A stretch of DNA of 64,000 bases from NCBI RefSeq assembly GCF_003073045.1, contig NC_037602.1, forward strand, positions 14,573,731-14,637,730, given 5' to 3'. How positions within the stretch are numbered: the stretch's first letter is position 1; each line of letters starts with the position of its first letter. This stretch comes from Pomacea canaliculata. Lineage: Eukaryota; Mollusca; Gastropoda; Architaenioglossa; Ampullariidae. Below the pieces are notes generated by a model, which was not told the DNA's origin, did no database searches, and saw only the letters and a list, made by a program, of their open reading frames with translations. A program made the position numbers and the translations under genes. Shown piece after piece: positions 13,201 to 23,400 of this stretch.

Positions 13201-14209
13201 TCTGTTTTTGTCAGTCTCTTGCAAAGTACGATTCATCGAGCAAAGTATTCCTGTCAAAACTGAATCCTCTTCCATCGAAACAAGACCAGGAGAGCTGAGT
13301 AGCAGAGGAACTGGCACCCGGATGTCAAAAGTGGGAAACGCTCTCTAGGTTCGCAGATCAAAATAGGGAGCAAAACTTTTGTTGTAAAAGAAACGTGGTC
13401 CAAAATGTGGTTTTTGTTGTTAAGTCAAAGAGAGGGTGTGAAATTAAACAATCCTGCAGCTGGTGCAACGAAGGACATTTAGTGTGAGATGTTAGGTTTT
13501 TAAAAAACAGTTTCGTTCGATCTGCAGCTGGACTCGTTTTCCCCGAGCCTTACCCGAGGGTATAATCTGATGACTAGGTCATACACGACTAAACCGCGCT
13601 AGCCAGTCACTAGACCTGACAACCGAGACCTGGCAGACCCGAGACGTTAATGCAGCACGTGCTGACTGACTTTGTTGACTGGTGATGTATTCCAGGCACC
13701 ACCAAGTTCAAACGTTCGTGAATGTTGATGATCTATTCCAGGAGTGTTCACCTGCAAGTTCAAACCTTAGTGAATGATGAAGGTGATGATGATGTATTCC
13801 AGGCATGTTCACCATCAAGTTCAAACGAGAGCTCGTCCGTTGCTGCTACTGTTTGCACCAGCACTGGCGGCGGCGGGGGTTTGCCGAGCAAGACGGGGGC
13901 GCCCACCGCATGGCCCTACTCAACCGCCGCTCCTACCCCACTGCCTCAGAGTCGTCGTGGTCGCACGGCCGTTGCGACCGGCAGAGCCGCACTCCGTCGC
14001 AGCCACCCACCGAAGCTTCCGTCGCGGACTCCTCCGTTTACGGCTGCCGATACCCGTGCTACCCCATGCTGGTCGTTGCCGGAGGCAACGCGGGTGGCTC
14101 CGAGGTCTCCACCGAGAGTTCGCGGATGTCCCTCTGTTCTCTGACCAAGGAGCCGCCGCCGGATCGGGCCAACATAAACAACTTCGTCAAGGCTGGCTCG
14201 AGCAAGTGA
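4203..14209 (+). CDS. GnRH/corazonin/AKH-type neuropeptide receptor (GPCR), 3' part
   Basis: This rhodopsin-class receptor is predicted to sit in the plasma membrane and bind a GnRH-superfamily peptide. Exons: 4203-4407 (FHVERHPQHRWFKQCVTFNF, end of ECL2, then TM5 ending ILCKISKK), 5093-5212 (ICL3 and the start of TM6), 5578-5641 (TM6 with the CWTP motif, ILCWTPYFVMSAWYWFD), 6802-6890 (TM7, LFLFAVSNSCINPIVYG), then one of two alternative last exons, 12681-12805 or 13803-14209. All junctions are GT-AG and in phase. The WTPYFVMSAWYWFD block and the NPIVY motif are characteristic of GnRH-receptor relatives. TM1-TM4, including the DRY region, are not in the window, so the gene is 5'-partial here. 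GnRH, corazonin and AKH receptors cannot be separated from this half alone. Confidence 0.87.
7023..7094. repeat. (GTTT)n microsatellite
   Basis: About 18 perfect GTTT units in the large receptor intron that follows the TM7 exon. Confidence 0.97.
8000..8405 (-). mobile_element. non-LTR retrotransposon fragment, extreme C-terminus of the polymerase
   Basis: The minus strand reads RTSLISHIGFRDTFIKLRLG, then MQCPSCNQKLHFVLVSPRYA, then DLRTEYLSPKFYGNPFQF. This is the C-x2-C...H...(C/S)-P-x-Y-x-x-L-R arrangement at the end of many LINE polymerases. One stop lies upstream (near 8315) and another shortly after the block. It is a decayed copy in the 5.8-kb intron between TM7 and the tail exons. The same block, on the opposite strand, is at 53280-53570. 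Confidence 0.72.
12681..12805 (+). CDS. short alternative last exon of the GnRH-type receptor (40-codon tail)
   Basis: A good acceptor (TTTTCGTTGCAG, 12669-12680) joins in phase 1 to the TM7 exon ending NPIVYG. It encodes MFTTAFRRERRRWQNWLKRK followed by a short Ser/Asn-rich end and a TGA at 12803-12805. The basic amphipathic start is as expected for helix 8. It competes with the exon at 13803, which begins MFTIKFKRE. No AATAAA was seen in the following few hundred bases. An imperfect tandem duplication of about 29 bp (GAAATATCCCAT...CACTGC) lies at about 13130-13187 in its presumed 3' UTR. Confidence 0.8.
13683..13826 (+). repeat. three tandem copies of a splice-acceptor plus exon-start unit
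   Basis: A unit of the form TGATGTATTCCAGGCATGTT + CACCATCAAGTTCAAACG occurs three times: about 13683-13726, 13727-13774 and 13788-13826. Each copy keeps ATTCCAG and an AAGTTCAAAC core. The third copy is the start of the long tail exon. In receptor phase, copy 1 would read G-TTKFKRS-stop and copy 2 G-VFTCKFKP-stop. See findings. Confidence 0.85.
13803..14209 (+). CDS. long alternative last exon of the GnRH-type receptor (about 134-residue tail)
   Basis: The acceptor AG at 13801-13802 joins in the same phase as the short exon. The tail begins MFTIKFKRELVRCCYCLH and ends NINNFVKAGSSK. A CCYC cluster at residues 13-16 is a candidate palmitoylation site, and the rest is rich in Ser, Thr, Pro and Arg with many potential phosphorylation sites. 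The exon is markedly more GC-rich than its surroundings, so the two other forward frames are also open over much of it. The frame is chosen because its first residues parallel MFTTAFRRE of the alternative exon and match the phase of the TM7 exon. The 3' UTR probably runs to the AATAAA at 15457-15462. Confidence 0.75.
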
Positions 14210-14403
14210 GAAGGGAACTTTTTTGTTCGCCCAGTCTTTGTGACTGTTTGCAGCGGTGGAGGAAGTGCACGACCACGTCAAAGTTTTGGGGATGAAATGA
14301 CGGGAAAAAACTTGGAGAATATACTCATATCAGTACATCTGCTGTGAACAATGTGTTTGCACTGGTGCGCCAGTCTCTAGACATTTTTGGTTGAAGGATG
14401 TTT

Positions 14404-14415
14404 TGTGTGTGTGTG

Positions 14416-14447
<32 letters not shown>

Positions 14448-14463
14448 CGTGTGCGCGCGTGTG
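14404..14463. repeat. (TG)n microsatellite
   Basis: An interrupted TG/GC dinucleotide tract in the 3' UTR of the long receptor isoform. Confidence 0.95.
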
Positions 14464-15456
14464 GCGCGGTTTGTAAACGTATCTAAGTAGATAGGTTGTG
14501 TGTGTGCTTTTTCACACGAGTGCAGCAGAGAACATTTTGGAACGAGGTTTTCTTCTTAGTACGTGGGTGCTGATAATTCCTTTGACAACCCTGCTAATAA
14601 CAGTACACACCGTTTTCCTCGTTATCTTTGTTGTTGCATGACCTATTTATGTAAGTCAAGACTGTACTGGAAAAGATGTGATTTTTATATGTCGTTCTGT
14701 GTCAAGCTTTCTGAAATATATTTCATTTAAAAAAAAAACACTGTTTACATTTTTCAAATAGAGAATATGTACACTTTCAACGGTTTTTGATCTACCTATT
14801 CCCATTAACATGTGACTCAGTTTTCAATAATGAATGCATGAAAGAATGAAAGTGTTAGTCTGTATGAAGCAACATTGTCCTGTTACATGTAACGACTTGG
14901 AATTCTGTTTGCCGTGTACCTCCGCCCACCCATCCTTACTCCGCAGGGTACTGTATGCAGCATGTATAAAGCCTTCTGCGAATGTCGCTGTTTGGACTCT
15001 GATAATCTTTGAAGATACTCTCCATATCATCGTCGGAAAGAGAAAGAGAAAAACTCCGATTCGAAATGTTACGATAATCCAGAAGCATACTACCCCACCT
15101 GCTCAACACACTGCCACATCGACCGCCCTTTAAACAACCTTTAGTCGAACTTTTAAGTGTTGGGTAACTGGCGGATATGTAAAAAAGAAACTATGTTCGT
15201 GTTAAGAGTACAAGAGTGCACAATTTTACCAATGTAATGTTGGTCATATCGATGGAGGCATCATGTTTGTCGCTATATGTTTATGTGTTACATAACACGA
15301 TATTTCTAGTGCAGGTCTAAACAAGGTTTTCTACATCGCCGGCAAGAAAAAATTCTGCTTTTCTTTCGCTGTAGGGAACTCAGTTCTGATATCTTGCTAA
15401 CCTTCTCCATTTATGCATCAAAATAACCCTTATGTAACTGTAAGTAAACAGTACTC

Positions 15457-15462
15457 AATAAA
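15457..15462 (+). terminator. candidate poly(A) signal of the receptor long isoform
   Basis: AATAAA in an AT-rich context, 1.25 kb after the stop at 14209. It is the first canonical hexamer noticed after the long tail exon. No transcript evidence is available. Confidence 0.4.
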
Positions 15463-15479
15463 TCTTATATCGTGAATAA

Positions 15480-18400
15480 GGTCTTCCTCAACTAAATACT
15501 GTCGATATGGTATAAATGAAACTGTGTAAAAAGAACAGAAAGGTCAGTTCAAACTCGCTCATTAAATATTAAATTTTTAAATCGCCAATTATATTTTGGT
15601 TAACCTTTTGTTTGACGGATTTAAAGAAACTACAATCGTCATTTCAAACGCTGTCTTGATGTGACAGTTCACCTCCTTATATCAGTACTGTATTTAAAGG
15701 CATGTATCCTGGTAAGTACAGTTGTTACTTGCAAAGCAGTTTACCCTTTTGAACAGGTCATTTTTCACACAAACACTACATCGTAATCATTGTCTACTTG
15801 ATCAGTTGAGATGAAGCAAAACGAGATTCAGACCACTGAATCGAGCAGAAATCTCGAGTTTTCAAACAGTATGTTTGAAGAAAATACATCTGGAAAACAG
15901 AAAAAAAAACCAAGGCATCAAAACTACGATGTTTCATTGAAATCATTCAGATCCCCAAACAGATTGGATCTGTAAGACACTGTGATCGTTGCTATAACAC
16001 TTTGGTTTCATTGCCCAGGAGGCAGATTAACATCTCTCCTGACAAAGATTATTTTTCCATTAACCAAATTTTTGTATTGAGAAAACTTTATTGTAGAGTG
16101 AGAATGAATGTTTTTAATTCATCTCTTAACATTTTTCTTGTGCATAGCACTGTACATGTTCCTTACAAATACATTTTGTTGTCTGCACATACTTACCATC
16201 ATTGTGGCTCATGAACTGAAGGCAACACCCAAATTTAGAGCTTAAACATGGCATGAAACCGTATTAAGTTAATCACTTATTTGAAAATATTCCGACCCGA
16301 AGGCGTCAACATGGCTGACGGCATAATTAACTGCACAATTGAAGCTGCTTCATCACAGTGGAAAATAATGCAAGTTTTCTTCAATTGTCCATAAAAGTTA
16401 TTAGCTGGATTACGAAAATATTGATGCTGAAACAATTTTTATTTACAAAAGCACAAGTGACCTATACTCATTCTTCTGACATCATTGAAGGTGCAGCATT
16501 TTTGTGGATGTGTGTGCCTGTAACCGTTACTGAACGAACCCAACTGAACATCTGTAGTTACTTTTGAGTCAGTGAACATGTGTAAATACCCATTGTTTTA
16601 ACTGGGCACTGATGTGTAAGTTTAATCATCATAGCTTTAACATGATGTAAATTTACTTATACACACGTTATTACTAAGAAAGATGTGACTATAAACATGC
16701 CTTCTATTACTTACGTTGTGTTCAAATATTTTCTATTCTCAATGTGATACTATTTATATGTGAGATATTGGTTATGAGTAAAGAAAAAGTTCTTCTCCCG
16801 ACTTACAGACGACATGTGAACAAAAGGGGGAAACTGAAAATGCACGTGCTTTGTGCGTAGAAATGCTTGTGTATGCACACGTCTGTGTGTTTGTGTGTGT
16901 GTGTCCCAGCTTCTGTTTGAAGAAAAGAGAAGTTTAAAAGATTGTGTTGTGTGTGTACGTGCGTGCAGGTATGTGGGTACGTTTGTTTGTGTGTAGGCAA
17001 GAGTTTGAGAGACAGAACAGCGTGCCGGACCGCGTACATTCAGACCAATATTATTTCATCAGCCTTGACCCACGCCCGATAATCGTCTCACTGTTCTCCT
17101 TGTCAGACTTAACTGATTCCAGAACTGAATGGAATGACATTCCAATTGCCGCTGTAATGGTCCGTCAGGACATTATGTCCGACAAAGCCGTGACCAGGCC
17201 TGTAAACTTCTCGAATTAAAAATATCTTACCATCTACTGCTCGCCCACATTGCCAACACTAACTGATTTTTTTTTTTTTTAAATTACCTCTTCTCCAAAT
17301 ATTTATGCTAGCTTGTGAAACATTAGTAGTTTATTCAAAACATTGCACAGCACTGTAATCTTACAGGACTACCGCACAAGCCATTTGTCATTGACCAGAA
17401 CTTTGTTATGCAGCACAGGGCTGTGTGTAAGATTTGGTAACAAAACTCATCACTCTTGCTGTTGTATTTTTGCAGTGTGTAGACTAAAGGTGAAGAGGAA
17501 AAAAACATATCTAGTTTGACCCAAAATACAAGGAATAAAACAAAAAAGAGTCAAACGCAACAGATGTTGAACTGGTGGTGAAGTACACAAAAAATTAACC
17601 CATGATCAAAAGTTGCAACTATTTATATTTGTTAATCATTACTGGGGAACATAGGTGATGGTGATTGTGGATGTTGTTTGGTAGTGGTAGTGACATGTCA
17701 CTAACACATGACAAACGCTTGCTTACTCTTGGCCTATTATGATTTTTCAGGCAGTAGAGGTCTGGATGACTGCATAATCCTCAGTGTGTCTTGCGAAGGG
17801 GAAAGATAATCTTTAGCGCTGAAGATAATACTTTTTAATGACGTGTAATAGCCATCGTCAAAAGTACGTTAGAATCTTGCAAGTTTTCTAGATGATAAAA
17901 CCTGTTTTATAAAAACCAGAAACCCACAAATAACTTCAAAGTTGATAGAACGCAAACTTCAAAAGTCCCGCTGCCCGAGATTATTTTTGTTATTTATTTA
18001 TGGCAAAGAAGAGATGGTGGAGAGTACCGTCTGACAATCTTCAGGGACGGACACCTGATTTATCAGCAAAAGGTAAAACTGATGGTTGGGCTTCACGTTC
18101 CAGACATCATATGATCACTAGTAAAGTGGCTGCTAGGCAACAACCAGCGCTAGGGTAGGAGGAGGGCATGAAATAGGTCTCACACTCACACACACACACA
18201 CACATGAAAACAAGTTGTTATACAGATAGAATATATAACTTTGAAAAGCTCGCAATATTTAAAGTGAATTTGGCCCTGGTATCCGCGAGGGATTAGTTCA
18301 TGGACATCTAGAGGATACCAGCATCCAGAGAAGCTCGTCATTTATATTTATAATATATAAAACGCCCTAGTATTTGAAAATGACCTACGCATATTTTGCC

Positions 18401-20409
18401 GTGTACTTTAAATGATCTCTAGATTATTTAAAATACCTAATAAGAGGTAAATAGTTGTTACACTGTATTGTTTAGGAATGAAGACAAGAGCGCTACTGCT
18501 CGGGGTGCAGCAAATTCAAGATTTGTTTGGTTTGGTTGTTTGGCTTTTTTTGGAGGCGGAAAGGGTTTATTTTTGCGGTTAGTTGAATCCTCGAGTTCCA
18601 ATGGCCAATCTCTTGCATGTGCATTGCATACTTTGAAACAAATGATGCCTTAGACATTTTTGTCACATCCCATAGAGAGCGGCTTTGTCCTCATGAAAAG
18701 GATTTGTGGAAAAGGGGGCATTTATACAGTCCAATCTTCGAGGCACAGATCATGATGGGCCACTGCGCAAAGTCTTGTGACAGTGAAGTAGAGGCACGCG
18801 TGAGACTTTACAGCCGATCAACATGCTGTCACCTCTGCTGGCAATGATGGGAACAGTGTGATAGACGATGGTCACTCGTCTTCTTTACATAATCAGCTCT
18901 ATTCTTTTACTGCCTCGCATCGAGAAAGAAAGACTTCGAGCAGCGACGAATATGTATGCTGTATGAATATGTATCTAGGCATGTGTGTTCGTTTTATGTA
19001 GGTATTGCCACTATAAGACAGACAAACTGCGAAAAAATGAGACAGAATCGACAACTCTGGGTATCCTGTTGATTGCAATCTTTTTGGCAAAGCGCACTAA
19101 GCTCACTGAAAAGCGGGGAAACACGTTCTATAAATTACTTGCTACTTTGTTTTTGTCAAGCTTGCTAAAGCGTGGCATCAGTGTTGCGAGTATTATGAGA
19201 CAGTCAACCCGGCTTTTGGGAATGGTACCTGACTCCAAGAGGGCCGGCGAAGATAAGGCAACGAGGGAGAGGAGTTGACACCGTCCTTGCAAAAAAGATG
19301 ACTCCGAGAAAAGTGTGGTCTTTATTACGTCCCTTCCCAAAGACCGAAAGGTTAGAGAACGATCTTGACTCCCCACCACCTTTCTCTTCTTCTACCTATT
19401 TGCAAAAGGGAGAAAAAAGGGCGCAACGCTTCGAGTGAATGGAGAGAAAGAAACTGTAGTGTTCTCAGCGAGTTCCTCTCTCTACGATTATGTAGCTCGC
19501 TCGATTTCTCCACCTTCCTTTTTCCAGTCTCCTGCCAGCCACCCACCTCTCTCTTTCTCGTTCACAGTTTGCGAATGTTTTGTGCATAATAATAAAATAA
19601 TTGTTTTTTACACGCACACGTACACACCACCGTGTCAACTCGACCGTTAACATTTTTAGGCTAATGTCAAACATTTTAAATGTAATGTTACCTACAGGTT
19701 ACTTCCTGCATTCATCAGCTGTTTGGAAAATCTTGTTGAATCATCCACTGGACCTACTTGATTCAGAATGTAGCAAAGCCAGCAACAACTTTCAGAGACA
19801 GAAGAGTTCATCAATAAATGATAGTAAATCAGTCGCTCGTCCTATTCTATCAACTAAAATATCAGCTAAATAATTTTCTCGGTTATCTGTACGCTGTCGT
19901 CTGCAAAATGCTATGGGAGGTAATTTTGATGAACAAGATGATGAGTAGGTTCCCTTGACTTAATTACTGGCGTGTCGGTACAATTCTCGAAATTAAAAGA
20001 TGCGTATGTGATTTATTAGTGCTGTCAAATGTCATTTGTCAAAGATCAGAGCGTTGAAAATTTTAAAAATTCTTCCTTTCTATAAGCAGTTCCAGAACTA
20101 CTGCTTCAGTGAAATCGGTGTTGCATATTTAGTAAGCTACTCTGACGACGAAGGATGATTTCTAACAGGATAAATATTTGTAGTGCAGCACAGTCATACA
20201 AGTAAATTAGGTGTGTGCTGTGTAAATGTGCTGTTCACGCGCTTAAAGCGGATGATGCCTGTTGTATAGTGGTTGTGTGTAGTACGACATGTTGCCAAAA
20301 GGTACAAATTGTAATTTTGAAGGTGTGCGCCTTTTTTAAACTTTTCAAAAACAACAACAACAAAAAAAAAAATGCTTCAGCTTGTATTCTTCGATTTGTT
20401 CAAATTGCC
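15480..20409. other. gene-free interval between receptor and FAN1
   Basis: No exon or RNA gene is supported here. The interval contains short CA/TG tracts (for example near 16890 and 18190) and a Tigger-like MITE at 18269-18608. Several reading frames of 60-100 codons occur at 16000-19900, but they have no recognisable motif, no splice context and no homology that I can name. They look like chance frames. Confidence 0.6.
18269..18608. mobile_element. Tigger/pogo-like MITE (non-autonomous Tc1-mariner)
   Basis: The left end contains TTGGCCCTGGTATCCGCGAG and GGATTAGTTC. The right end contains GCGGTTAGTTGAATCCTCGA and GTTCCAATGGCC, an inverted counterpart of the TTGGCC and TATCCGCG termini. The interior (TACTTTAAATGATCTCTAGA, then TAAATAGTTGTTACACTGTA with TTGTTTAG) matches, as I remember it, the interior of vertebrate Tigger-type elements. 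Exact ends and TSD were not resolved. Database comparison would decide. Confidence 0.6.
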
Positions 20410-23400
20410 ATGAGTTGCAAGAGACCAGACAGACATGGAAAAAGAAGTGCTAAATGGCAGAAGCAGGCTGTTGACCAAACTAAAGGGACAAACGTAACGA
20501 TCTCTTCGCTCTTTAAAAAGCAATTTCAGAAAAACTGCCGAGTCACGATTAAAGAGCAACAAACAAAATGCACTCAAGAATACGATAATGAGGTAGAATT
20601 TGTTAAGGAAGAAATGCCCTCTCCATACTTTAATAAAAAGAAGAAACAGTTGTCTGCTGCTTTCAATTCCAGTTCAGTGCCCTGTTCCAGCGCCGGTGAT
20701 GAATGTGATTTGGATGATGTGGCCAAGAGAAACCAATGCCTTATAAACTTTCTTTAAAGAAGAGAGATGCAAGGAGTACAGCTACCCGTGGAAACAATAC
20801 TGAGACATTTTTAAGTCCAATTAAATCAGGTAAGACTTGGACTGCTTCCATGGCTCACAGTCTCACAGACCCCATCGCTGAAGAAACAGCAGGAGTAAAT
20901 GCCAGCTGTGCATCAGGCAGTGCTGATACTTCCTGCACATATCTGACAGCAGAAAACCAAAGCTGCACATCATCCTCTCTTTTAATGCCATCTCATTCAA
21001 GTTACAATCATAATGAAATCAAGGATAAGTCTCCTGCCAACAGCTTTCATCAAAACAGGACAAAGTCCCTCACAAATGTTCCTCAAAACTCTAATGAGCA
21101 TTCTAATGATTGTGTCTTGTAGACTTTTTATGTAATGTTGATACATTTGAGATGCTGAGTAATGAAAAGAACAGTGAGTCTAAACCAGCAAGAAAGTTAT
21201 CACTCAAACGTCATTCACAATGCGAAGTCACAGGTCCCAATGGAAAGCGTATTTGCAAATTGTCAAAAATGGTACAAGAGAGTGATAAGCATCATGAATT
21301 AGAAAGGATTGTGGACTCAGAGAAGGGAAATTCTGTTGAGGTCAGAACAGCTGATGAAGCAGGTAATGACTTTAGCCCTAAAGAAAGGAACAATTTAGGA
21401 ATTCAGAATTGTGTCAGGGTAGCCTCAGCTGAAAAACAGAAGAGGCAGTCTTCAGAGAAAGTAAAGAAAAATCTCCAAAGCATTTCATTGAAGAGTGACA
21501 GAAGTGATGAAGATGACCAATCTTTGCTTTTGGATGCTGATGAAGAAAGCAGATCATTGCATCTTCCGTATTATTTGGAAAACTTTAAGATTATTTTACA
21601 ATCTGTTCTGACAGATGATGAAAATATACGATTGTTTAATGAGGAAGATCTTCACGTTGTGTCATCTTTTAACAAACTGTCAGGTATTACTTTCTTAACA
21701 TAACTAGATTGTGATAACTCTTGATTTCTATCTAAAATTAAAATATGTTTGCACATCCATAAATGCAAGCCTGTTGCATGTGAGTGTATGTGCCGTAGAG
21801 ACAGAAACACATATTTTCTTTGTTTTAAATACAAAGTCATAAAAGCACAAAATTGTGTATGCATTATTTAAATGTGAATTAGGATAAGTGATTTCAATAA
21901 AATTTCACTTTTAGACATGATGCTGATTGACCCTCTACACTTAAATTCTAGTCCAGCACTCTTATTGATGCACACTTTTTCACTTTTGTTGAACAGTTTT
22001 ACATGACATTGATTCTCCTTGCAGAAGAAGCACAAAAATTATATGTGCGCTTGTTTTCAAGAAAACTGGCTTGGTTGCCAGCATCACGCATCAGATACCC
22101 AGAAATTGCTGCGGATTTGACTACCTGTTTTGCTGAGCTAGTCACAGCTGAACTTCTTGATTCTGGTATCCTCTTTGCTTCTTATTGTATCGTAAACAAA
22201 CATTATATTAAAATGTTTTCAATAGTTTCTTAGTTTTTCATTTATTTGAAACAGTTTTAGTGGATAGGAAGTTAGCTGAAAATAATACATAATGAATAAT
22301 AGTGAACTTCTTAATCAAAACAATATGCACTTTGCTTTTGTACAATTTTTTTTTGAATCTATAGGTCAAGCCATGACAAACCTGGAATCAGTACTTAAAG
22401 TAATGTCAGCTGCAGAATTACGCATTCTCTCTAAAACTTACCACTTAAATCCAAGTAGTCGTCAGAAGGGACAGATAATGCAGGATCTTCTGCAGATGAG
22501 CCAAGCAAATACAGTGGCCTCAATGTTTGGGTGTAAAGGTCAAAGTGCTGTTTTGACTATGATTGCCAGGTAATTTTTATCCTTTGCTGCATCTTTTTAA
22601 TCATTTACATTGAAGAGTTTCTTGCTCATCTGCCAGATGTGCATGTTTGAGTAAAGAAATAATCTTTGCAAAATGTGTGTCGAAAAAAGTAATGTTTATT
22701 TTTTAATTTTTGTTGAGCATAGAAAATAAATTGGTGATCTATTAGCTGAGCCATTAGTTGCTTAACCTTATTATAGCCAGTTGGGTATAGCTAATGGGTC
22801 CAAAAACTTACAAAACCTTTACTTTAGCTGGTTGTGTTTGCTGCTACTTTAGTCTGGTATCTATATGGTCCAACACAATTTGACAGACCCCTAAAATCAC
22901 AGTATTTTTTTAGATTTTGGTTTACATTTTTCTTTATTCTTACTTAATTTCTTTCTGTTTAATTTGGTTTTGTCAGTATGGTTATATGCATAAATATTTT
23001 GAAGAATTAAATCAGATCTTGGAGATGTCTTTTTCATGGCACAACTGTGTAGACTTCTTTAGGAGATTCCATTGTTGTTTTTTTTTTCATTCCATTTAGA
23101 GCCAAGAAACTTCTAGGCTCTGTGTACCATCTGCGGGAGAAACCTCGAGCTGTCTTTATACGAGCACTGATGCTGTTTTCATTAGTCAGTACCTCTGGAG
23201 ATGATGAAAGTGGAAATGGAGGACAAAATCAGCTGTAAGTCAGTCAGCATTCATGTTTATGTAAAATGAGAATAAAACCATCAAGGATGCAAAACTGTTG
23301 ATATTTTGTAACATTTGGCTATGTCACAGGGCGTTTTAAATAGAATCTATTCAGACACATAGTTTTTGTGTAACAGATTTCACATGCTTCTTGTAAACAT

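Noticed and set aside
13722-14295. Two further forward open frames (140 and 173 codons) over the long receptor tail exon
   Set aside because: They are by-products of high GC content. Only the frame from 13805 continues the receptor in phase and begins with helix-8-like residues parallel to the short alternative exon.
20215-20409. N-terminal extension of FAN1 from an upstream in-frame start
   Set aside because: Poly(A)/Asn-Lys run and hydrophobic, cysteine-rich sequence without family resemblance. It looks like 5' UTR. MSCKRP at 20410 is the better start.
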